This document shows positions 27,601 to 34,809 of a stretch of 64,000 nucleotides of DNA, piece by piece. The notes beneath the pieces were generated by a model. It saw only the letters and a program-made list of their open reading frames with translations. It was not told the DNA's origin and made no database searches. The stretch is from an uncultured Sphingomonadaceae bacterium (lineage in GTDB: Bacteria; Pseudomonadota; Alphaproteobacteria; Sphingomonadales; Sphingomonadaceae): contig CANMBD010000003.1 in the NCBI GenBank assembly GCA_947495985.1, positions 186,001 through 250,000 on the forward strand, given 5' to 3'. The position numbers were made by a program, and so were the translations under genes. Each line of letters begins with the position of its first letter. The stretch's first letter is position 1.

Positions 27601-28302
27601 GACTTTATTTTTCAAAATGAGAGCCTAGGAGACGAAGAATATTGCTTGTTAATGAACTCCATGCCTTATCGGTATAATGTATTTCCGCAGGAGGTAAGCG
27701 CAAAAAAAGTTGCATGCCTTTCCGACATCGGCATCATAAATTTGAATGAATCGACGTTTGAATTTTGCGATAGCAGTGACGAGTTGAAAGCAAAGCTTAT
27801 TGCATCAAACTTCGACACCTACATCGGCAACAAAGATGAATTTGGAATTGATGATGATATTCGAAGGATACTCTTAGAAGGTGATTTAAATGGAGATGAT
27901 AAGCTTAAAGTTGTTGAAGACTTCTCGCCAGAACTCGCAGCGGACACTGAGTTTTCAAGTTTGCTTGCCGACTTGTTTCGTCGCCCCAACATCAATTTGT
28001 CCAATTTGCAGAATGTCGAATTACTGGCATCAGTAATCAAATCTCAACCCAGCGCTGGAGTGTCTATAGAACTGCTCACCAAATCTATTTCGAAATGGGA
28101 TGAATCTACAATGATGGAGATTCTGAGTGAACTTCCATACCCATATAAAAATATCTCGGAATATGGCCGGCGCCCAACAATCAGGCAGAATCAAACAAAT
28201 CTGGAATTTTTGATGGCACTTAAGTCAAGACGTTTCATTTCTTCATATTCAGTGACCTTGTGGGGAAACTACAAAGTCAACACGAAACGTATTCCGGGTT
28301 AG
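24631..28302 (+). CDS. Large membrane-associated P-loop NTPase (YobI/KAP-like), candidate defence protein
   Basis: The ATG at 24631 follows a GGGGG-rich ribosome site; a TTG 18 bases upstream is less likely. The 1223-residue protein has Walker A GPYGSGKSS (85-93), two membrane helices inserted after it (about 161-185 and 196-213), and Walker B AVVFEDLDR (261-269), followed by KFLYALKDDMFSDKDR and an FFDFIIPVIPI segment. This order matches YobI-like P-loop NTPases, relatives of KAP ATPases whose hairpin anchors the domain to the membrane. About 900 residues of helical, repeat-like sequence follow and would act as sensor or scaffold. The gene stands alone, is noticeably A+T-rich against its neighbours, and lies between two mobile elements. 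Function is inferred; no partner gene is adjacent. Confidence 0.75.
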   Translation: MNFLHKISNWNVRHKFNWLHRREKAVLNPDVNPNIDGRESETRNTNKQPFVDLAPIDHADIEGGYIEALNFAMDSSRISNIALSGPYGSGKSSIISTFKKNTDFRFLTISLAAFDEDEKAEVDIKDIERSIIQQMLYGTSANKLPFSRFKRISTPKHSLPKALIFVIWALTTFYIVLNWSFFFDLDASKSIHWGKTVASIVAIAGITYIFSKVYDASFGHSIKRISLKNAEIETAEISEKSILNYHLDEIIYFFQATDYNAVVFEDLDRFRKPEIFVKLRELSILINESDRTSEQIKFLYALKDDMFSDKDRTKFFDFIIPVIPIINVSNSLDKMQERLEAHEFGGKISAEFLREVSLFLDDLRLIQNIFNELVVYYERLKSDKLDVTKLLAMMIYKNLYPSDFENLHYRRGVLFSVCQNKDNYLRQKRAHLRSQIEVWEKQIEASDLEKVGATSELMRIYLAQITTHVPENFPAVGIVVGDQYFHFSDMLDLENFEKLIDQDDIVLATRLQPHPNHNRSIGVSFSHIEQEVDPKTTFLERRQNVENKGLEFRAEIEMRIGEIENEISRVSRLGFARLVDGAEIDYDQLMEAHDIKEGALLTFLIRDGYLDDNYYQYTSNFHEGRLTLADRDFLLTLRNRGESDPLQSIDNPSEVCINMRQEDFESRYVLNVKLIDYLVTKRKKHSAEIAAAIAYISHHFDHSEDFLTAYYEHGENVGLFMEGIADFLPNFSKMAAASKNHLRHVIGILDFANQTTIVEKMNSDNVISDYISEHGPILLKEMVPRFENFDLLLKLKIQFLDLTTLSAFPGLHDFAIVNTLFRLNPTNVNYVLSGREADLSKISRNLSTSNYTSVLGSDKKTLTSYVEENISTYVNDVLLMLDENTEEDEAAILSLLGNSQITIVDKKKIITQQEHVFDTLEKLPEALWPHVLQERKVTLSWLEVSRFLMAEEADNETLLDAIQHPGYLKILSNNALSLDQIGKDGGDKVSDFIFQNESLGDEEYCLLMNSMPYRYNVFPQEVSAKKVACLSDIGIINLNESTFEFCDSSDELKAKLIASNFDTYIGNKDEFGIDDDIRRILLEGDLNGDDKLKVVEDFSPELAADTEFSSLLADLFRRPNINLSNLQNVELLASVIKSQPSAGVSIELLTKSISKWDESTMMEILSELPYPYKNISEYGRRPTIRQNQTNLEFLMALKSRRFISSYSVTLWGNYKVNTKRIPG

Positions 28303-28699
28303 CAGATGGAAAATGTACTTCAGTTTGCCATACGTCAGCTAATTGGACCACGTTCTCGGAGAGGGGGGTGCAGATTCCGAGCACAGTCCTTTCGAAAAAG
28401 TTACATATCTTGAAACGGTAGTTTTACTGAACACCAATCCTAATTGACAAATTAGAATCAGATACTTCATTGGTTTTTCAACCCGCAACAGTACCCGCTT
28501 CGAGCTGGAGCAAGGCAGACTGTCTTGAAAACACTTTTGCGCGGGTTTGAGACTGCGACAGAATTTCTTATCCTAAGTCTCGTGTACTTCAGTCTCTGAA
28601 TTGGGAACACCGGTTCTAGGCTTTACGAGCTCCCGAAAAGGCGCGACAAAATCGCACTCAATATGGCCTTAAGCTATTCGTATGAAAGAGAAAACTGCG
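28303..28699. other. Gene-free interval between NTPase gene and left att
   Basis: No coding frame of note is seen here. The only local structure is a short dyad CTAATT-gaca-AATTAG near 28440. The interval probably holds the DNA that lay downstream of the tRNA-Glu gene before the island inserted. Confidence 0.5.
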
Positions 28700-28743
28700 T
28701 GGTGACCCCTACGGGAATCGAACCCGTGTTTCAGCCGTGAAAG
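28700..28743 (-). repeat. Left attachment site: tRNA-Glu 3' fragment
   Basis: The 44 bases are identical to 50205-50248 and run from the encoded CCA end through the T arm into the anticodon loop of tRNA-Glu. Flanking bases differ at once on both sides. It cannot form a tRNA alone. Confidence 0.9.
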
Positions 28744-28984
28744 AGGAAAACTGTTTAAATTCAACAGTCGATCCCCTTTTTAGCGGAAATTGTGGGTTAA
28801 TAGATTTCAATGAGTTAGCGGGTAGGGGGGACGAAATCTGGTTGCCAGATAAGGAAAGAAAAACCGCCGAAAGGGCTGCCACCCTTGTCGACGGTCGTTT
28901 CTTTAGCTTTGCAGCAATATCCGCATACACCTCAGCGGAATCCGACGCAAGTAGAGCGTCAAAGGCTGGGACAGGAGGCACGCT

Positions 28985-30178
28985 ATGAGTGTTTCCTTGA
29001 AGCATCGAGGTCTTCCCAGCGGAATTGGTAAGTTTGATCTGCTAACGGTGTTCGAGCAAGTAGCGAAGTCTGAATACCGACTTTCTCGAACGGCTGTAAC
29101 GCTCCTTCGTCAATACATTCTCGGCACCATGGCTGATGATTACCAACAAGGTCGTATTTGTGCAGTCTGGAAACAGGTCTCTCGAATTGCGCGAGCAATT
29201 TCTGTGACACCAAGGTCTATCAACAGTGCTGAGCGTGAACTAGAAGATGCTGGATTTGTCGTTCGTACGACGGGTGCAAACGGCGCTCGCAATGGCGAGA
29301 GGTACCAAGGTGTTGTGCGATGGGCTGCTGGCATAAACCTAGCCCCACTTATTGAACGCTTTGAAGAAATGAGTGCAAAGCTAGAGGCACGGAGGCTTAG
29401 CCAAATAGCAATCGATCAATGCCGCTCAGAAATTCGTTATATATCACGATCAATCCGCGATAGCGGCGATGTAAAACGGCGCGAACAAGCCGATACCATC
29501 CTGCCATCAGGTCGGACTTGTCGCATCAATTCTCTCCAGCGATTGGAGACAATCAAGGAAGATTTGATTGCCATAGTGGAAGCTATTGATGACACGTCAG
29601 GGGTGACCAAAACTTCCGATGCATCGGAACAAAATTCGTCACCTAATATACAAGATCAAAAATCAGAAAAAACTTGTAGGGCGGGGCCGGATAGAAAAGC
29701 GACGAAAATCAGCTTAAGGGCTGTATTTGATATCGCATCACCAGATTATAGGAGTTTAATTCAAACTCTAGGAAGTATGGATGCTTCAAACCTCGTCGAA
29801 GCGTCTGGAATGGCCTGTCACTGGTTAGGAATTTCTCAGAACATTTGGAGGAACGCTTGTCACGAGTTGGGTCGAGAACGAGCAGCGCTATGTGTGATAA
29901 TTATTGATCGCAATACAAGATTAGATGAACATCACTGCTTTCGAGTTCGGGAACCCGGTAAGTGTCTTTCTGGAATGATCAGGATGTCGAGGAATGAAGG
30001 TTTTGATCCTCACAATTTGTTTCGTGCTTGCCAAGGACAAAAAAACGAAATTCCTTCCGTTGAAACCGAGTTAATGACCTGCTTGCTAAGTAAAAAGACT
30101 GAAGGTGTCTCTGTTTTTTCGCAGTGCATGGAATCCATCATTGATAATCTATCTGTCAGTGAAGTAGCTAGCAATTGA
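28985..30178 (+). CDS. RepC-like replication initiator
   Basis: The 397-residue protein has an N-terminal winged-helix region like alphaproteobacterial RepC (LSRTAVTLLRQYILGTMADD, then VWKQVSRIARAISVTPRSIN and LEDAGFVVRTTGANGARNGERY). It also has a C-terminal domain with the RepC-type ending (ALCVIIIDRN, then REPGKCLSGMIRMSRNEGF, comparable to the NPGGYLR region). RepC initiates replication of repABC plasmids, usually from an origin inside its own gene. Here it has no repA or repB partner and sits 242 bp inside an integrated island. It may allow the excised circle to replicate, or it may be a plasmid relic. A short GTG frame ends in an ATGA overlap with its start. Confidence 0.72.
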   Translation: MSVSLKHRGLPSGIGKFDLLTVFEQVAKSEYRLSRTAVTLLRQYILGTMADDYQQGRICAVWKQVSRIARAISVTPRSINSAERELEDAGFVVRTTGANGARNGERYQGVVRWAAGINLAPLIERFEEMSAKLEARRLSQIAIDQCRSEIRYISRSIRDSGDVKRREQADTILPSGRTCRINSLQRLETIKEDLIAIVEAIDDTSGVTKTSDASEQNSSPNIQDQKSEKTCRAGPDRKATKISLRAVFDIASPDYRSLIQTLGSMDASNLVEASGMACHWLGISQNIWRNACHELGRERAALCVIIIDRNTRLDEHHCFRVREPGKCLSGMIRMSRNEGFDPHNLFRACQGQKNEIPSVETELMTCLLSKKTEGVSVFSQCMESIIDNLSVSEVASN

Positions 30179-30338
30179 TGGCAACAGTCTGCTTAGGGTT
30201 TTCTGGCGTCAATGCTGTCATAACATCCCGAAAGACGTCGTTAGGAAATGTGCTCGTCATCTTGGATAAGTTTGGATTTCCTTCAATTACCGCCCAAAAA
30301 AGGGGCTGCTGGTATTTTAGGGTCAAAGATGTCGGGAA

Positions 30339-30563
30339 CTAATAAAGAAGGGTCGCCAGAAAATTAGCGACCAGGGCAAACCCTCCAGCAGTCATGCCTA
30401 TTTTGGCAGATGACCCCTGATCCCTACCCATAAAACCCAGAAGGATAGCCAGAATTCCAAGCAACATCGCTACATAAAAAAACTGTGGATAGCTCCCAAG
30501 AACAACTGGTATCACAAGGGTGATCAATGCAGCTATTCCAGCATATTTCGATAAATTTCCCAT
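30339..30563 (-). CDS. Small membrane protein with three predicted helices
   Basis: From the ATG at 30563 the product is 74 residues and almost wholly membrane-embedded: AGIAALITLVIPVVLGSY, FFYVAMLLGILAILLGFM and GGFALVANFLATLLY, with a charged loop GRDQGSSAK between the last two. A GTG at 30617 would add 18 residues and overlap the upstream gene's stop by 11 bp. It lies directly downstream of the Pycsar-effector-like gene on the same strand, so the two are probably cotranscribed. I do not recognise a named family. Confidence 0.55.
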   Translation of the reverse strand: MGNLSKYAGIAALITLVIPVVLGSYPQFFYVAMLLGILAILLGFMGRDQGSSAKIGMTAGGFALVANFLATLLY

Positions 30564-30606
30564 GTTCAACCCGCACATTTTTGAAAGTAGCCGGATATTG
30601 CTCGCT

Positions 30607-31113
30607 TCATGAGACACTCACAAAAATCTGATTGGCGAAGAGCAACAGAAACGCAATTCCCGCCGCTGTTAGACCCCGAACGAACCTTTTTCGTTTGCTT
30701 TCGCGCAGTTCGGATATTTTTAACAATTCGAAGGCGATTTCGTCCGTTGGGTCGCACTCTTTCGCGGCTTCAATAAGGGCTGATGCGCTGCCATATCTCT
30801 CTGGATGGAGGTAAAGCATGTGCTTTGGTCCAGCATCGTCGGCAACTTGTGCAACGGATTTTCGCGCAGGATACAGAACATAACCGAAGAGCATGATCGG
30901 CAAGATCACGATCGTCCAGGCGACAATGATCGTGGCGAGGCCTGTTTCTTCTTTATGTGTCAGTAAATTCCCGATCTGACCGATCACATTCAGTGCAAAA
31001 ATATAGCCCACACCGACGATTTGCGCTTTGGTGTCATATGCGCGAACAGATATTTGAGCTTCGTCTAAACTGTCTTTTAACAGCAGCAACGTGGCTGCAT
31101 TGTCGTTGTTCAT
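30607..31113 (-). CDS. Pycsar-effector-like membrane protein (PycTM/DUF5706-like)
   Basis: The 168-residue protein starts with a soluble helix, then the motif AYDTKAQIVGVGY (D27, K29, A30) leading into membrane helix 1 (about 31-51). A second helix follows (about 58-80), then a cytosolic stretch (FELLKISELRESKRKRF) and a final hydrophobic helix (147-164). The D.KA motif at the entry to the first helix and the later L..IS....K pattern match Pycsar transmembrane effectors, which sense cCMP or cUMP and disrupt the inner membrane during phage infection. No nucleotide cyclase is in the window, so it would be an orphan or work with the small membrane protein downstream. The family call is by eye. 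Confidence 0.5.
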   Translation of the reverse strand: MNNDNAATLLLLKDSLDEAQISVRAYDTKAQIVGVGYIFALNVIGQIGNLLTHKEETGLATIIVAWTIVILPIMLFGYVLYPARKSVAQVADDAGPKHMLYLHPERYGSASALIEAAKECDPTDEIAFELLKISELRESKRKRFVRGLTAAGIAFLLLFANQIFVSVS

Positions 31114-31225
31114 ACGATTATCCCCTCGAGCTGCCGCGCAGAATAGCTAGCGTTGTTCCATGTCCAAACTAAGATATCGCCGCCGTCCCACAAGTAGACT
31201 GCAGTGGCCATATCTCTTGGTTGCC

Positions 31226-31813
31226 TCATTGAGGTGGAAATCCTGCCAGAAGGGTTCGAACGTCCATCGGAATATCCGTGTTCTCCCCTTTCAGTTCCTT
31301 GCGTGACAAACGCTTTTTGGCGGCGCCATGCCACACGGGAGTTCTCCGTTTTACGTCATAGATATCGACGGACAACGTCCCCTCGGTGTAGTTGTTGATC
31401 ACGGTGCGCTCGACGGGAAGGCTTGATGGGAACGGCCTAAAATACTGTCCACCCCATGCCCAGTTAACCCTATCGCGGAACAAGAAATCGGGATAAGTAT
31501 CGACGCTGATTTTATCGCGTGCACCAACTGTATAGGACACCGCAAAATTCGCGCTATTGATATCGGTGACATATTGATAGCCGCGCTCCGTCAAAGCAGC
31601 CTTGATGGAATCCGCGATCTCCTTTTGAACTAATGGTGAGATGTCAAGGTCACCAACCGCAATCATCGGACTGCCGGAAGCCCAGGCAAAAGTCGAATAG
31701 CCAGAAAAGTCTTGAGCGGGGTCGCTATCCACCGTGATCCTGGGCGTTGTCATGCAAGCTGCAAGCGCAAGCGAAAGGCATGCGGCAAACAGAGTTCGAA
31801 AAAGAAGGTTCAT
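31226..31813 (-). CDS. DUF4136 family lipoprotein
   Basis: The ATG at 31813 follows AGGAGC. The product is 195 residues with a lipoprotein signal peptide ending in LALAAC (lipid-modified Cys about residue 19). The mature part has DUF4136 features: DPAQDFSGYSTFAWAS near its start, DISPLVQKEIADSIKAALTERGYQ, and a strand-rich C-terminus. It would be anchored at the outer or inner membrane facing the periplasm. It is the last gene of a three-gene minus-strand set with the Pro-rich and DUF2092 proteins. Function of the family is unknown. Confidence 0.85.
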   Translation of the reverse strand: MNLLFRTLFAACLSLALAACMTTPRITVDSDPAQDFSGYSTFAWASGSPMIAVGDLDISPLVQKEIADSIKAALTERGYQYVTDINSANFAVSYTVGARDKISVDTYPDFLFRDRVNWAWGGQYFRPFPSSLPVERTVINNYTEGTLSVDIYDVKRRTPVWHGAAKKRLSRKELKGENTDIPMDVRTLLAGFPPQ

Positions 31814-31857
31814 TTGCAAGGCTCCTAAATATTCAAATCAATATGGTTGTCATGCTG

Positions 31858-32709
31858 TTAGCGCAGATCATCGAGATCGGTGATAATCTCATATACAATT
31901 ACACCGCGCAGATAGGTCTCCCGGTACAGGATACCGTTGCATTCATAGAGCGTCTCATCTTCCGAATAGATACCTTCGCAATTATCCGGCAGGACGCCGA
32001 CAAAAGCCGCCGTCGAATTGCGTACAGGATGCGTATAATACCAACCCAATCTTGGGAACCAGAGCGGACGCCCCCACAAGTGATGATCGGGACGATAATA
32101 GGGTGGACGCCAATAAGGCGGTCTCCAATTCGGCGGACGCCAATGGGGTGGCCGCCAGCCCGGAGGCCGGCCAGCGCCCGGTCGGTTCGGCCTATTCGGT
32201 TTATTCCATGCCGGTGGTCTGCCGTTAGGAGGTCGCCCGATACCGGGCCGATTGGGACGATTGGGTTTGTTCCATGCTGGAGGACGGCCATTGCCTGGCA
32301 TACCGGTGCTCGGTCGATTGGGCCGGTTGGGCTTATTCCACGCCGGAGGACGTCCATTGCTGGGACGATTAGCATTGGGCCGGTTTGGCCGATTGGGACG
32401 CAGATTTGGCCGCAAGCTTGGTCTGGGTCTCGTGATCGGCGAAGGTCGCGTTTGCGGGCGAGGCCGTGGTCTTGTGATCGGTCTATTGACACTGGGCCTT
32501 GGTCGCGCGGATGGAAAGGGTCTCGGCTTGTTAAAGGCAGGCCGGGTTTGTGGGCGCGGCCGCGACATAGCTGGTTTTTGTGCTGGGCCACGAAAACCAC
32601 CGCGCTGGGCTTCTGCGCTGTCCGGTTGAAACGAGAGCGTCAGCACGGCTTCAGGCGATGATAATAGCATCGCGATGGCTGCTGTTGAGGCGAGAAGAAG
32701 TTTTTTCAT
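31858..32709 (-). CDS. Exported Pro/Arg/Asn-rich repeat protein
   Basis: AGGAGG lies 5 bp before the ATG at 32709. The 283-residue product has a signal peptide (MKKLLLASTAAIAMLL), then about 170 residues of very basic Pro-rich low-complexity sequence. These include three near-exact copies of NGRPPAWNKPNRPNRP and a WRPPHWRPPNWRPPYWRPP run, followed by a folded C-terminus with two Cys (LPDNCEGIYSEDETLYECNG). The C-terminal part resembles small periplasmic domains that follow Pro/Tyr-rich linkers in other Gram-negative exported proteins. The repeats could bind peptidoglycan, nucleic acid or metals. It is 10 bp downstream of the DUF2092 gene. Confidence 0.75.
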   Translation of the reverse strand: MKKLLLASTAAIAMLLSSPEAVLTLSFQPDSAEAQRGGFRGPAQKPAMSRPRPQTRPAFNKPRPFPSARPRPSVNRPITRPRPRPQTRPSPITRPRPSLRPNLRPNRPNRPNANRPSNGRPPAWNKPNRPNRPSTGMPGNGRPPAWNKPNRPNRPGIGRPPNGRPPAWNKPNRPNRPGAGRPPGWRPPHWRPPNWRPPYWRPPYYRPDHHLWGRPLWFPRLGWYYTHPVRNSTAAFVGVLPDNCEGIYSEDETLYECNGILYRETYLRGVIVYEIITDLDDLR

Positions 32710-32719
32710 CGTCTTCCTC

Positions 32720-33517
32720 CTAATTACCAGCTTCCATTTCGCCGCCACCAGCCTCCGCACGCAATTTGGGAAGCGTGACACGCCTTAACGTGTCTCCAGT
32801 GTCGAAAGAAAACATGTCGGGCTGAAATTTGGGCGCTGTGTTCCAATTATGGAAAAACGCATGATATTGCGGCCAGCCCTGCTGATAAGGATCCGTGCCC
32901 ACGACCATTAATGGCACCGGACGTTCCGGGTCGGTAGCGATCCACATCTGACGGTCTTCTGACGATGACCGAAACGAGAGATGGTGGGCCGGTGTGCCGC
33001 CGACCAGCGTGACGCCATGATAGGTCGCCTCGACTACATCATTCAGGAACGCATCGCCATTTTGCGCGCTGAACACTTCCCATACCGGTAAGGTAATTCC
33101 ATGGTTGTCTTGAAGGTTTGTCACCAAGTCATCGAAAGGACCCGTCATGCTCAAACTCGCATAATATCCACGGTCCAGAGACGCGACGGTAAATGCTTTG
33201 CCGTCATATACATATTCACGCGTGGTATCGCCGCGCTCGCTGGTTGATCGATAGCCTTTACCGCGTTCCAGCGCGCTAGAGCCGCTCCAAATATAAGTTT
33301 TCTTTTCGCGGCCCGCGACAACTTCATCATAGGTGACAAACCAACCTGTCTGCAAAGCGGGCAAGCTGGAAAGAAACTTTGTTGACGCTTTGGCAATGTC
33401 CACTGCCTGGCTGTCAATGGCAGAAGTGGCTTCCTGACTGTCAGAATTTTGCGCGAAGGTAACAGATGGAAGAAGGCCAATTGTCATGACTGATATGGCG
33501 AACGCTAGTTTTTTCAT
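32720..33517 (-). CDS. DUF2092 family exported protein
   Basis: The 265-residue protein has a signal peptide (MKKLAFAISVMTIGLLPSVTFA) and a strand-rich mature domain matching DUF2092: ASTKFLSSLPALQTGWFVTYDEV, REYVYDGKAFTVASLDRGYYA, HHLSFRSSSEDRQMWIATDP and PERPVPLMVV. These features recall LolA/LolB-like half-barrels that bind lipophilic molecules, and DUF2092 proteins are often found with Pro-rich exported proteins, as here. It is the first gene of the three-gene set ending at 31226. A role in envelope lipid or protein handling is inference. Confidence 0.85.
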   Translation of the reverse strand: MKKLAFAISVMTIGLLPSVTFAQNSDSQEATSAIDSQAVDIAKASTKFLSSLPALQTGWFVTYDEVVAGREKKTYIWSGSSALERGKGYRSTSERGDTTREYVYDGKAFTVASLDRGYYASLSMTGPFDDLVTNLQDNHGITLPVWEVFSAQNGDAFLNDVVEATYHGVTLVGGTPAHHLSFRSSSEDRQMWIATDPERPVPLMVVGTDPYQQGWPQYHAFFHNWNTAPKFQPDMFSFDTGDTLRRVTLPKLRAEAGGGEMEAGN

Positions 33518-33583
33518 TGGATCTGTCCCTGTATTTGTTGTTTTAACTTTGGTCGAATTCCCACAACTTATGATTTCAATTAT

Positions 33584-34801
33584 TCAGAGTGAAAGGAAGA
33601 ATTGGAGTAAGAAAGAATTTGCCACATCCACGAAAAACGCGCCAACCAATGGAACGATGATGAACGCCGTCGGTGAAGGTCCGTGTGATTTGGCGACGGC
33701 CGACATATTAGCGATTGCGGTTGGTGTTGCTCCTAATCCAAAGCCTGCAAAACCAGCGCTCAATACCGCGGCAAAATAGTTTCTGCCCATGACCGGGAAC
33801 ACCACAAAAAGAATGAACAAGACGGTGACAATCACCTGGGCAGCAAGCAATATGAACAAAGGGCCTGCCAGGTCTGCCACTTCCCAAAGCTGCATTCCCA
33901 TCAGCGACATGGCGATAAACAAGCCCAATGAGAAATCCGATATAAGCGCCAACGCATTGGACCCTGAGGGCCACGCAACTTTCTTGAAAAGCATCGGAAT
34001 GGTGTTTGTCATCAATATGGCGACCATCATGCAGGATACGAACAATGGAAGTTTCAATCCGGCTTCGGCTAGCAATTCATTGAGACCATAGCCAAAAATC
34101 ATCGCGATATGGATGATCAGGATCGAGCCCATGATATTCAGATGGTTGATGCTCGTATGGTCTTCTTTATCATATTCTATGCCGACCAAAAGCTTGGAAT
34201 CATCTGCGCTTTCAAGCTTGTGCCGAGACATGAGAAAGCTGGCTATCGGGCCACCGATCAAGCTCGCGATGACTAGGCCGATCGTGGCAGCCGCCACGCC
34301 AATTTCCAGCGCATTGGTTACGCCCTGAGTCTCGGCAATTGTTGGCGCCCAGGCAATGGCGGTACCATGACCTCCAGCCAATGAGGCGGAACCAACGAGC
34401 AGTCCTACACCACCCGGCTGACCAATGGCGAGCGCGCTGAAAAAGCCTACGGTATCCTGGATAACCAGATAAGTCAGCGTCAGCCCTAACAGCAAAAGCA
34501 GCGGCTTGCCGCCTGCTAAAAGCTGGGCAAAGCGCGCGTTGATACCGATCGCCGTAAAAAAATAGATCAGGAATACGTCACGGGTGAACAGATCATATTC
34601 AACCTCCCAACCGCCAACCAGATAAAGGGCCAAAGCCGCGAGCGATGCGAAGATGCCGCCGGTCACGGGTTCGGGAATATTATATTTCTGCAGAAAGCCG
34701 ATGCGGGCCGTGATTTTGATGCCGATAAATAGTACAATAATACCGAGTGTGAGTGTCACGAAGCTGTCAAACTGGATCACGCTATCGGACAGAAATTCCA
34801 T
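33584..34801 (-). CDS. gltS: Sodium/glutamate symporter (GltS family)
   Basis: The 405-residue protein is a polytopic membrane carrier of about ten helices with GltS features: NIPEPVTGGIFASL near the N-terminus, SASLAGGHGTAIAWAP before the mid-loop, a hydrophilic centre (LESADDSKLLVGIEYDKEDH), and the inverted-repeat second half with GFAGFGLGATPTAIANMSAV and IVPLVGAFFVD. It would import glutamate or a related acid with Na+. It lies 8 bp downstream of the outer-membrane efflux gene, as the last gene of the RND operon, which is an unusual partner. The specificity is assigned by family, and this sequence may carry another dicarboxylate. Confidence 0.87.
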   Translation of the reverse strand: MEFLSDSVIQFDSFVTLTLGIIVLFIGIKITARIGFLQKYNIPEPVTGGIFASLAALALYLVGGWEVEYDLFTRDVFLIYFFTAIGINARFAQLLAGGKPLLLLLGLTLTYLVIQDTVGFFSALAIGQPGGVGLLVGSASLAGGHGTAIAWAPTIAETQGVTNALEIGVAAATIGLVIASLIGGPIASFLMSRHKLESADDSKLLVGIEYDKEDHTSINHLNIMGSILIIHIAMIFGYGLNELLAEAGLKLPLFVSCMMVAILMTNTIPMLFKKVAWPSGSNALALISDFSLGLFIAMSLMGMQLWEVADLAGPLFILLAAQVIVTVLFILFVVFPVMGRNYFAAVLSAGFAGFGLGATPTAIANMSAVAKSHGPSPTAFIIVPLVGAFFVDVANSFLLQFFLSL

Positions 34802-34809
34802 CGCTCTGC

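Noticed and set aside
24631..28302. Restriction- or helicase-type identity for the large NTPase
   Set aside because: No helicase motifs II-VI, nuclease motif or methyltransferase motif is seen; the Walker sites flank a membrane hairpin, as in YobI/KAP proteins.
28709..29005. 98-codon minus-strand frame across the left att
   Set aside because: It crosses the tRNA fragment and lies opposite the repC 5' region; no supporting signal.
31747..32661. Long plus-strand open frame (304 codons) opposite the Pro-rich repeat gene
   Set aside because: It mirrors the repeats of the minus-strand gene, which has a signal peptide and ribosome site; the plus frame is a composition artefact.
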